48,237 nucleotides of DNA from an uncultured bacterium. Lineage in GTDB: Bacteria > Verrucomicrobiota > Verrucomicrobiia > Verrucomicrobiales > V1-33. The translations under genes were made by a program, and so were the position numbers. Below are positions 26,766 to 34,268 of this stretch, in pieces. The stretch spans positions 1 to 48,237 of the forward strand of contig CAIZWU010000080.1 in NCBI GenBank assembly GCA_903936775.1, written 5' to 3'. Each line of letters opens with the position of its first letter. Positions within the stretch are counted from its first letter, which is position 1. The notes beneath the pieces were generated by a model, which saw only the letters and a program-made list of their open reading frames with translations, had not been told where the DNA came from and made no database searches.

Positions 26766-28256
26766 ATGAGTCAGGAAGACCATACACAGCCGCTCCCGGA
26801 CATTACTCCGGAAGACATTCTGCAGCGGGCAGCGATCGACCGCTCGACGCGCTTGCCTGTCTTGTTTTTCTTCACCAGCGCCGCCGCATGGTTGCTGGCG
26901 GCCACCCTCCTGGGGCTGGTTTCCTCCATCAAACTCGTCGCGCCCGGATTCCTCGGGATCGAATGGTTGAACTATGGCCGCAGCCAACCCGCCTTCCTGA
27001 ATGCGCTGCTCTATGGCTGGGCCTTCCAGGCGGGTCTGGGGGTGATGGTCTGGATGATGGCCCGTCTCTGCCGCACCGAACTTAAGAACCCGATCACATT
27101 GGTGGTGGCTGGTCACTTCTGGAACGCTGGCGTGGCCGCCGGCGTGATCGGAATCCTTTCTGGTTATGGCACCGCCATGAAGTGGCTGGAATTTCCTTCC
27201 TTCGCCTGGCCTATCCTGCTGGCTAGTTACTCCCTGATCGTGGTTTGGCTGGTAGTGATGTTCGGCGCCCGCCGCACGGGTCCCGTCTTCATCTCCCAAT
27301 GGTATCTATTGGCGGCCTGCTTTTCCTTCCCATGGATTTATCTGACGGCCAACCTCTTCCTCAATGTGTTCCAGCAGAGCGGAGTCGCCGGCCCCGCCAT
27401 CGCGGCCTGGTATGCCAACAATGTGATCTTCCTCTGGCTGGTTCCGGTGGGTCTCGCCTCCTCGTATTTCATTATCCCCAAAATTGTGGGAAAACCGATC
27501 CACAGCTATCAAATGGCGTCCCTTGCCTTTTGGGCCTTGGTGGCCATCTCCCCATGGGCCGGCGCCCAAGCTCTGATCGGCGGCCCGCTTCCGGCTTGGA
27601 TCCCGACCATTGCTGGCGGCGCCCAGGTTCTTTTACTGGTGCCCGTACTCGCCGTGGCCCTAAATCACTACCTGACCGTCCGGGGAAACCACAAACTGGT
27701 GGAACTTAGCCCCAGTCTTAGATTCACCTTTTTCGGGTCCATTGGATATGTGGTGACTTCCGTCAGTGCGGCCTTGCTTGGTTCGCTGACCCTGTCCCGC
27801 TTTACCTCTTTCAGCTTTACCCAGGATGCGGTCGCCTTCTGCGGACTCTACATGTTCTTCACCATGACCATGTTCGGAGCCATTTACTTTATCGTCCCAC
27901 GTATTACGGGATGTGAATGGATCAGCGGTTCGCGCATCCGGTTCCATTTCTGGTGGTCTGCCTACGCCTGTATCGCCCTCTGTGTGTTGCTGTTGGCCGC
28001 TGGATTTTCCCACGGCGCAGCCACCGACACTTGGGACAGTGACATGGAGAATGCGATTATCTTTTCCAAGGGTTACCTGGTCGGACAAATCCTGGCATGG
28101 GTTTTCCTGATCGCCGCCAACGGCGTATTCCTCCATCATTTGGCTCTCATGGTCTGCAATCGTGGACGCAAAGCCGGGGCCCCCACCTTGATTCACCAGC
28201 CTGCACCGTATGACCAGGCTGAACTAGTTATTACTACCGAAGGAGCAGAGGCATGA
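26766..28256 (+). CDS. CcoN-like protein lacking all heme and copper ligands
   Basis: This 496-aa protein has about twelve membrane helices and aligns over most of its length with CcoN, the catalytic subunit of cbb3 oxidases (for example NYGRSQPAFLNALLYG, WYANNVIFLW, YFIIPK, HSYQMASLAFWAL, GAIYFIVPR). The metal ligands are gone. The low-spin heme His is F77. The CuB His residues are N218, Q268 and A269. The cross-linked Tyr is S262. No His occurs in the stretch that should carry the two axial His of the high-spin and low-spin hemes (about 340-375). It can therefore not reduce oxygen in the known way. The gene overlaps the CcoO-like gene by 4 nt. A structural or electron-neutral role in the complex is inferred. 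Confidence 0.85.
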   Translation: MSQEDHTQPLPDITPEDILQRAAIDRSTRLPVLFFFTSAAAWLLAATLLGLVSSIKLVAPGFLGIEWLNYGRSQPAFLNALLYGWAFQAGLGVMVWMMARLCRTELKNPITLVVAGHFWNAGVAAGVIGILSGYGTAMKWLEFPSFAWPILLASYSLIVVWLVVMFGARRTGPVFISQWYLLAACFSFPWIYLTANLFLNVFQQSGVAGPAIAAWYANNVIFLWLVPVGLASSYFIIPKIVGKPIHSYQMASLAFWALVAISPWAGAQALIGGPLPAWIPTIAGGAQVLLLVPVLAVALNHYLTVRGNHKLVELSPSLRFTFFGSIGYVVTSVSAALLGSLTLSRFTSFSFTQDAVAFCGLYMFFTMTMFGAIYFIVPRITGCEWISGSRIRFHFWWSAYACIALCVLLLAAGFSHGAATDTWDSDMENAIIFSKGYLVGQILAWVFLIAANGVFLHHLALMVCNRGRKAGAPTLIHQPAPYDQAELVITTEGAEA

Positions 28257-28972
28257 ACAGTCTGAAACATTTCGTTCTCACCCTCGGGGCGTGCTTTGCC
28301 GTCCCCACCTATTTTATGGTGGCCGCCCCCTATGCGGCCGAGCGCAACCGCCAAACCGTTGCTTACGTGATGGAGGAACCGGGCAGCGGGAAACCCTTTG
28401 ATGATGGGGCCTTCAAAGGTCTTAGTTATCCCTCGGCTTTCGCTGGTGACCGCAAGCGTGGCGAGCAGATCTACAGTCGTGAAGGCTGCGCCCAGTGTCA
28501 CACCCAGGTCATCCGTCCTGACTATGCCGGGATTGATCAATTCAAAAAAACCTGGGGCAAGGATCAGGAAGGCAAATCCATCGTTCCTACCCGGCAGACC
28601 GTGATGTGGGACTATCTTCATGAAAATTTCGGCATGATCGGGCAGCGCCGGATTGGCCCGGATTTGGCCAATGCCGGATACCGTTTCACCGGCAAGGTGA
28701 ATGATTTTTATCTTTATCTGTATGCCCCGCGCGTGCGCAAAGCGTGGTCCAATAGCCCTGCATTCCAGCATCTGTTTATTACCCGGCCTGTTGAAGGGCA
28801 GGGATCTGCCAATGCGTTGAAACTTCCCGCTAATCTGGCACCCGCCGAAGGCTTGGAAATCGTTCCTTCCAGTGAAGCCATTGCGCTCGCTGACTACGTG
28901 CTTGGATTGAAGCGCGATCAAGCCCTGCCGGTCTCCATCACCGGAGCCAAACCCAAATCGGAATCCAAGTAA
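28253..28972 (+). CDS. CcoO-like monoheme cytochrome c
   Basis: This 239-aa protein has an N-terminal membrane helix (about 7-27) and a CcoO-type domain with heme motif C79-A-Q-C82-H83 in the context 'IYSREGCAQCHTQVIRP' and 'RRIGPDLANAGYRF'. In CcoO the sixth heme ligand is the Met of SKMP/SNMP; in an ungapped alignment this position is S168 (SNSPAF). Heme attachment should still occur, but the sixth ligand is missing or supplied by another residue. The ATG overlaps the TGA of the CcoN-like gene, and this is the one gene in the cluster with a good Shine-Dalgarno sequence (GAAGGAG). The pair is clearly translated together. Confidence 0.88.
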   Translation: MNSLKHFVLTLGACFAVPTYFMVAAPYAAERNRQTVAYVMEEPGSGKPFDDGAFKGLSYPSAFAGDRKRGEQIYSREGCAQCHTQVIRPDYAGIDQFKKTWGKDQEGKSIVPTRQTVMWDYLHENFGMIGQRRIGPDLANAGYRFTGKVNDFYLYLYAPRVRKAWSNSPAFQHLFITRPVEGQGSANALKLPANLAPAEGLEIVPSSEAIALADYVLGLKRDQALPVSITGAKPKSESK

Positions 28973-28986
28973 ACTCCCCTGTAGTC

Positions 28987-29844
28987 ATGTCTTCAGATTC
29001 CTCCGATACCACACCGTCCAACAACCCTCTCGATGTCGCCGTCGAAGGCTTGGTGATCAGGCCGGATGCCTTCGATACCCCGGTGGCCACCTCCAACGGG
29101 TCCGACCGCAAGACCATGGTCGCCCCAGCGCTGGCGGCGGTCGCCCGTGAAAAGGCAGATTTGAGCCTCACCGCAACCCAAGTTTTCCCTCTTTGGGCCT
29201 TAATCCCGATTATCGGGGTAGTGCTGGCCGCCGGTTCCTTCCTTGGAGCCAATATGGCCTTGGGGCCGAACGTCAAAGGTTATGATTATGCCTTGCAGTT
29301 CCCCGATGGGGCCGAACTTGGTAGTGACATGGCCGTGGATGAATACGATCCCAAAATATGGCTGGCCAAAGGTAAAGGTGAATACGCCACAGTTTGCGCC
29401 AGTTGCCACCAGGCTACCGGCGAAGGCGTCCCCGGTCAATTTCCGCCGCTGAAAATCTCTGAATGGGTGATTGGTGGAGAGGAAAGAGCCACCGCCATTC
29501 TATTGCATGGCATCGTGGGACCGCTTCAGGTGAATGGAAAATCTTACAATGGTGCCATGCCTGCCCAAGGGGCCCTGAAAAATAACAAATCCATTGCCCA
29601 GCTCATTTCCTACATTCGTAATGAATGGGGCAACAAGGCTAGCATTGTTTACGATGATCAGGTCGGGGAACTCCGTAAAAAATTGGCATCCCGCACCGCG
29701 CCATATACCGAGGCCGAACTCAAGGCGATCCCGGAGGATGCCAACCTCCCCCCTTCCAAACATGGTCTGGTGGACCCAGCAGTGCCAGTAGCCGCCGGTA
29801 CGGCTCCTGCGGCCGCCCCTGTTCCCGCTCCCGCCACCAAATAG
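28987..29844 (+). CDS. Membrane-anchored monoheme cytochrome c
   Basis: This 285-aa protein has an unusually long hydrophilic start (about 65 residues) before its single membrane helix (about 67-90). A cytochrome c domain follows, with C137-A-S-C140-H141 and a likely axial Met in YNGAMPAQG. The tail is Ala/Pro-rich. The order helix-then-heme places the heme in the periplasm. Between the CcoO-like gene and subunit I it is a good candidate for the electron carrier from ActE to CuA of subunit II, which here lacks a fused cytochrome domain. It starts 14 nt after the CcoO-like gene. Confidence 0.9.
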   Translation: MSSDSSDTTPSNNPLDVAVEGLVIRPDAFDTPVATSNGSDRKTMVAPALAAVAREKADLSLTATQVFPLWALIPIIGVVLAAGSFLGANMALGPNVKGYDYALQFPDGAELGSDMAVDEYDPKIWLAKGKGEYATVCASCHQATGEGVPGQFPPLKISEWVIGGEERATAILLHGIVGPLQVNGKSYNGAMPAQGALKNNKSIAQLISYIRNEWGNKASIVYDDQVGELRKKLASRTAPYTEAELKAIPEDANLPPSKHGLVDPAVPVAAGTAPAAAPVPAPATK

Positions 29845-29895
29845 CTTATTTTTTTCCCGCGCTAAAAATCCCCCGACCCAACCCGGAACTTTCCC

Positions 29896-31791
29896 ATGGA
29901 TGCCACTCTCCCAACCAAGCACGCGGATGATCATGGACATGATCACGGCCATGATGCCCATCACGACGACCATAAGGTCAATTTCATCAATAAATACATC
30001 TTCTCGACCGATCATAAGATGATCGGCGTGCAGTACGGCATCACGGGCCTGCTTTTCCTGGCGCTCGGTTTTATGCTGATGCTCGTAATGAGGTGGAGCA
30101 TCGCCCATCCAGGCTTACCCCTCCCGTCCTCCCTCAGTTGGATTGTGGGATTGTTTGGGGATGACTTCGTCTCCCGCTGGGCTCCCAATGGTGCTGTTTC
30201 CGGTTCCCTTTACAATATGTTCGGTGCCATGCACGGCACCATCATGGTGTTCTTTGGCGTCGTGCCGCTTGGTTTTGCCGCTTTCGTGAATTTCGTCACC
30301 CCGCTGCAGGTGGGAGCGCCGGACATGGCATTTCCTAAACTGAACATGTGGAGCTTCTGGCTCTTTTTTGTTAGCGGTGTGATCATGGTAGCCAGCTTTT
30401 TCCTGCCCACCGGTGCCGCCCAGGCCGGGTGGACAAACTATTCCCCACTCGCCGCAACGATCCAGATGAATTCGGATTCGCACTTTTGGACCGGTCAGAC
30501 TCAATGGCTTTTTGCGATGGTTTTCAACATTAGTGCCTCCTTGCTGGGGGCGGTCAACGTGTTGACCACCGTGATCAATTTGCGTGCCAAGGGTCTCACC
30601 TGGATGCGCCTGCCGTTCTTCACTTGGGCGATGTTCATTATCGCCTTCCTGCTCCTGCTCGCCTTTCCACCATTGGAAGTGGCGGCCTTGATGCAGTTGA
30701 GTGATCAGGTCTTCGGTTCCAGTTTCTTCCTGCCCACGGGCCTTTACACCAAGGAAGCCGGTCTGTTGAACGTGAGCGGAGGCGGACATCCGGTTCTCTT
30801 CCAGCACTTGTTCTGGTTCCTCGCCCACCCGGAAGTTTATGTGCTCCGCCTGCCGGCGATCGCCATCGTGTCCGAAGTGATTCCCTGCAATACCCGCAAA
30901 CCGCTTTGGGGTTACAAGTCCATGGTCTACGGACTGCTGACCCTCGCCTTCTTGTCCTTCATCGTCTGGGCGCACCACATGTATCTCACTGGCATGGGCA
31001 GCGTGGTGGCAACCTTCTTCCAGTTCACCACCGTCCTGATTTCGGTGCCTTCCGTGATCCTGCTCACCTGCCTGATGATTTCGCTCTGGGGTGGTTCGAT
31101 CCGCTTCCCGGTCCCCATGCTTTTTGCCACGGCCTTTCTGCCCATGTTCGGGATCGGCGGACTGACCGGATTGCCTCTTGCCTTTACCTTTATCGATCTC
31201 TACCTCCACGACACCTATTACGTCATTGCCCACTTCCATTATATTGTGGCTCCTGGCGTGATCTTCGGTTTGTTTGCAGGGATCTACCACTGGTATCCCA
31301 AGGTCACCGGTCGGATGATGGGTACCAAGCTCGGGCACCTGCACTTCTGGCCGTCCCTGATCGCCATGAACGTTCTGTTTGCTCCCATGTTTATCCAGGG
31401 TATGGCTGGATTCCACCGCCGGTGGTTTGATGGCGGCAAGGTCTTTGAAATGACCAGCCACAAATACTTCTACCTCAACGAAATCATTTCGTGGGGGGCT
31501 TGGGGACTCGGGATTGCCCAGTTGCCCTTCATCATCAATTTCTTCTATAGCGCCTTTGCTGGGAAAAAAGTGACCTCCGACAATCCATGGAATGCCACCA
31601 CCCTTGAGTGGAACACTCCCACGCCGCCGCCTCACGGTAATTTCCTGACCGAACAGGTGGTTTATCGTGGGCCTTATGAATATAGCGTTCCCGGGGCTGA
31701 CAAAGACTATTCCCCGCAGTGGGAAGCTCCTTCGTCCGGCGAGAAAAAAGCCGCGGCTGCAGATGCGGCGGCCGGTCTGACCATTCATTGA
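29896..31791 (+). CDS. ctaD: Cytochrome c oxidase subunit I (aa3 type)
   Basis: This 631-aa heme-copper oxidase has an intact active site: H113 (low-spin heme a, MHGTIM), H311 and Y315 in HPEVY, H360-H361 (WAHHMY), and H446/H448 (HFHY). The D-channel is present: D143 in GAPDMAFP, N132, N150, and E313. The K-channel Lys of A-type enzymes (K362 in Rhodobacter) is L389 in an ungapped 42-residue alignment (VPSVIL instead of VPTGIK). The first 28 residues are His/Asp-rich (HADDHGHDHGHDAHHDDH), a possible metal-binding tail. A C-terminal tail of about 60 residues follows the last helix. It reduces O2 to water and pumps protons. Confidence 0.95.
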   Translation: MDATLPTKHADDHGHDHGHDAHHDDHKVNFINKYIFSTDHKMIGVQYGITGLLFLALGFMLMLVMRWSIAHPGLPLPSSLSWIVGLFGDDFVSRWAPNGAVSGSLYNMFGAMHGTIMVFFGVVPLGFAAFVNFVTPLQVGAPDMAFPKLNMWSFWLFFVSGVIMVASFFLPTGAAQAGWTNYSPLAATIQMNSDSHFWTGQTQWLFAMVFNISASLLGAVNVLTTVINLRAKGLTWMRLPFFTWAMFIIAFLLLLAFPPLEVAALMQLSDQVFGSSFFLPTGLYTKEAGLLNVSGGGHPVLFQHLFWFLAHPEVYVLRLPAIAIVSEVIPCNTRKPLWGYKSMVYGLLTLAFLSFIVWAHHMYLTGMGSVVATFFQFTTVLISVPSVILLTCLMISLWGGSIRFPVPMLFATAFLPMFGIGGLTGLPLAFTFIDLYLHDTYYVIAHFHYIVAPGVIFGLFAGIYHWYPKVTGRMMGTKLGHLHFWPSLIAMNVLFAPMFIQGMAGFHRRWFDGGKVFEMTSHKYFYLNEIISWGAWGLGIAQLPFIINFFYSAFAGKKVTSDNPWNATTLEWNTPTPPPHGNFLTEQVVYRGPYEYSVPGADKDYSPQWEAPSSGEKKAAAADAAAGLTIH

Positions 31792-31834
31792 AGCCTGCTC
31801 CAGTTCGATCCTTATTCCCTTCCGCTAATATCCG

Positions 31835-33379
31835 ATGGAGATTCCCTACACCGTAACCGCCCGGCCCGACACCGGCCTCTACAATGCCAAGGTTGGCATC
31901 TGGCTTTTCCTTGCCTCTGAGGTCATGCTTTTCGGGGGTCTGTTCTCATCCTACGTCTTCCTGCGTATTGGGGCAGACTATCCATGGCCATTCCATGAAT
32001 TGAAGGTCCTGCCTGGTTTTATCAACACCATGGTACTGATTATTTCGTCGGTGTCCATCGTGTCCGCTTGGGCGGCCTTGAAGGCCCGGCGCTACGGTTG
32101 GTACCAGATCAACATGGTCATCACGCTGCTTTGTGCGCTGGGCTTCATGGGGATCAAGAGTTTTGAGTATTATGGGAAATTCACCCACTACTCCGTTATC
32201 CTTCACGACGGTACCGTCATGGACGGTCACCCTGGTCATGCCAGTGAGGAACACCGCGGTGACAAAATTGCTCTTGGAGAGGTCAAGTCGTTCTCCGTGA
32301 ATCTCGCCAAAAGCGAAACCGCCTTCCTTCGCCATCGCCGCATCAATGATGGCGGGGCCAAACCATTTGGCGAGGTGCCTGACGGACAGACCATCAAAGT
32401 GCGCACCCCCAGCGGCAAAGAGGTGGAATTCACCCAATCGTGGCTCAATAAACAGAAGCGGGATTACCGGGATTTGGAGAACGTGCGGGCCAAGTTGGCC
32501 ACCCTTCAGGCGCGTATCGATGCTCCCAAGGCCAGGGTGGAGGATATGAAACGGGCTGTGAGCGGGAATTTCCCCGTTCCTTTCGATGCGGCCAAAGCAG
32601 AAGTGTTGTTGGCCGAACATCAGGATCTTCAGGCATCATCTGCCAGCAAACTCAAGGAATTGGAGGGTAAAATCAAGGCCCTCACTGCCGGAAACCCCGA
32701 TGCGGCAGCTTCCACCCTTACCTTGCAGGTGGCCGGAGATCCGCTTGCCTTCCGAGTCGATGAACGGGCCTTGGCCAAGTATAATGCCGGTGAGATTATA
32801 TTCCGCGACGACGTTATTCTAAAGGGCAAGTTGCTGGGTGACAGCATTCCGTTGAATGCGGATTTGATCGATCTCCGTTCCGTGAAGGACCCTGAGAATT
32901 CCCTCGCCTGGAAGTATTATCCCGGGCTCAAACCTGCTTTCTTCAAACACATGGAGGAAGAGACGGAGGCTTTCAAGAAGAAGCATCCTGCCCATGCCAA
33001 TGACTACGAGACCAATGCCGACTGGAAGCGCTCCGCCCTCAGGGTGTCCTTGGAGGAATTGGCTCCGGAAACCGAAGCACATGCCCTGATGCATGATGAG
33101 TCCAAGGCTGTGCAGGTCGAACGCAGCGACAAGCGTTTCTACACCAATTTCTCTCCCAGTCGCAGCCCTTACTACGCAATCTACTTCCTCATGACCGGCC
33201 TCCACGGACTCCACGTGGTGGGTGGATCGATTGTCCTTGGCTACTTTTTGTTCACTGGACGCAGGATGTATAAACGCAACCCCGAGCATCTTGCCAATCG
33301 AGTCGAAGTAGGCGGTTTGTTCTGGCACTTTGTGGACCTTGTCTGGATCTTCCTTTTCCCCGTCTTTTATCTGCTCTAA
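31835..33379 (+). CDS. ctaE: Cytochrome c oxidase subunit III with a ~300-residue insertion
   Basis: This 514-aa protein is more than twice the usual length of about 200. Helices 1-3 (about 18-44, 62-84, 91-111) and the EYY segment are normal. So are the last two helices (about 444-475 with 'TGLHGLHVVGGS', and 490-514). Between them, residues about 125-433 form a hydrophilic insert with heptad-like Lys/Glu/Leu-rich stretches (LENVRAKLATLQARI; KLKELEGKIKAL) predicted to form coiled coils. By analogy with the seven-helix subunit III, this loop faces the periplasm. No Cys or heme motif is present in the insert. Its codon use looks like that of the neighbours, and the frame is intact. Confidence 0.92.
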   Translation: MEIPYTVTARPDTGLYNAKVGIWLFLASEVMLFGGLFSSYVFLRIGADYPWPFHELKVLPGFINTMVLIISSVSIVSAWAALKARRYGWYQINMVITLLCALGFMGIKSFEYYGKFTHYSVILHDGTVMDGHPGHASEEHRGDKIALGEVKSFSVNLAKSETAFLRHRRINDGGAKPFGEVPDGQTIKVRTPSGKEVEFTQSWLNKQKRDYRDLENVRAKLATLQARIDAPKARVEDMKRAVSGNFPVPFDAAKAEVLLAEHQDLQASSASKLKELEGKIKALTAGNPDAAASTLTLQVAGDPLAFRVDERALAKYNAGEIIFRDDVILKGKLLGDSIPLNADLIDLRSVKDPENSLAWKYYPGLKPAFFKHMEEETEAFKKKHPAHANDYETNADWKRSALRVSLEELAPETEAHALMHDESKAVQVERSDKRFYTNFSPSRSPYYAIYFLMTGLHGLHVVGGSIVLGYFLFTGRRMYKRNPEHLANRVEVGGLFWHFVDLVWIFLFPVFYLL

Positions 33380-33394
33380 CCGGACTCGCTGCTT

Positions 33395-33763
33395 ATGGAC
33401 CATTCAACCAATACTCCTGTCCACCAAGACGGTCACGACTCCCACGGTGCCCCGCTGGACTTGGCCAAAACCGTCCGTTCCTACCTCAAGGTAGGCGGTG
33501 TGCTGATTCTTGGCACCTTTCTCACGGTAGCCGTCGCCTATGTTCCTTGGATGCAAACCGGGGTCCATTGGGCCGACACGACCATTGGTTTGTTGATCGC
33601 CACCATCAAGGTTTCTTTCGTCGGATTGCTTTTTATGCACCTCAATCATGAGCGCGGGCTTATCTATAAGGTGCTGTTCTTTACCATTATTTTCAGCATC
33701 GCCATGATGTTCCTGTTTGTGCTGGCTTTCCTTGATCCGATCAAGGCCGCGCTCCTGAACTAA
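33395..33763 (+). CDS. ctaF: Cytochrome c oxidase subunit IV (prokaryotic)
   Basis: This 122-aa protein has three membrane helices: 33-52, 60-80 and 88-112. The second contains 'ATIKVSFVGLLFMHL', typical of COX4_pro/CyoD-like subunits. The N-terminal 20 residues are His-rich (five His in MDHSTNTPVHQDGHDSHG). It is a small structural subunit of the oxidase. It starts 15 nt after subunit III. Confidence 0.9.
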   Translation: MDHSTNTPVHQDGHDSHGAPLDLAKTVRSYLKVGGVLILGTFLTVAVAYVPWMQTGVHWADTTIGLLIATIKVSFVGLLFMHLNHERGLIYKVLFFTIIFSIAMMFLFVLAFLDPIKAALLN

Positions 33764-33785
33764 CCCTCCACCCGTTGCCGCCGTT

Positions 33786-33992
33786 ATGTCATTGAAAACA
33801 TTCCACCTGTTTTTTCTGCTCATCGCCATTCTGTTCGATTTTGGCTTTGCCGCTTATGCCTTTTTCGGCCCCGACAACGAAATTACCCGTGAAATCAGGC
33901 CGATGGGGATCGGTAGCGGCATTTTTGGGCTGCTCTTGATCGCCTACGGCGTCTGGTTTTTCCGCCGCAAAGCCCCCCAAATCATCGTCTGA
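33786..33992 (+). CDS. Small two-helix membrane protein in the oxidase operon
   Basis: This 68-aa protein has two hydrophobic helices (about 5-27 and 41-59) joined by an acidic/basic loop (FGPDNEITREIRP), and a basic end. No family is recognised. It lies 22 nt after subunit IV and 16 nt before another small membrane gene. The tight spacing and shared strand suggest an accessory oxidase subunit. Confidence 0.7.
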   Translation: MSLKTFHLFFLLIAILFDFGFAAYAFFGPDNEITREIRPMGIGSGIFGLLLIAYGVWFFRRKAPQIIV

Positions 33993-34008
33993 CCCCCACC
34001 ACTGGATT

Positions 34009-34224
34009 ATGAGCACCTTATTCATCGGCCCCGCTTGCGTCACCTGTATTGGTCAGGACGGGCAAATCACGACGCTCGCCGCCAATGGCGCGGTTTACGT
34101 CATGTTCGCCGCTCTAGCCTTGGTTTTCACCTGCATTGTCGCCGTGGTGATCGCCTTTGCCCGCCGCGCCAAACGGTATGCGGCCAGCCAGGCCGCCGGC
34201 ACCGACCTTGATTCCCTGCTGTAA
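34009..34224 (+). CDS. Small single-helix membrane protein with CxxC
   Basis: This 71-aa protein begins with a short segment containing C10-V-T-C13, followed by one membrane helix (about 28-49) and a basic tail (RRAKRYAASQ). With the basic tail inside, the CxxC would face the periplasm. I do not recognise the family. It lies 16 nt after the preceding small gene and 44 nt before subunit II, so a role as a small oxidase subunit or in copper delivery to CuA can be imagined but is not shown. Confidence 0.65.
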   Translation: MSTLFIGPACVTCIGQDGQITTLAANGAVYVMFAALALVFTCIVAVVIAFARRAKRYAASQAAGTDLDSLL

Positions 34225-34268
34225 CCTCCGTTTCCGCGCTTTGTTCCCCCTTAACGATTTTCCTTCCC

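Noticed and set aside
28253..28256. Frameshift between the CcoN-like and CcoO-like genes
   Set aside because: The ATGA overlap is a normal stop-start coupling, and both proteins are complete.
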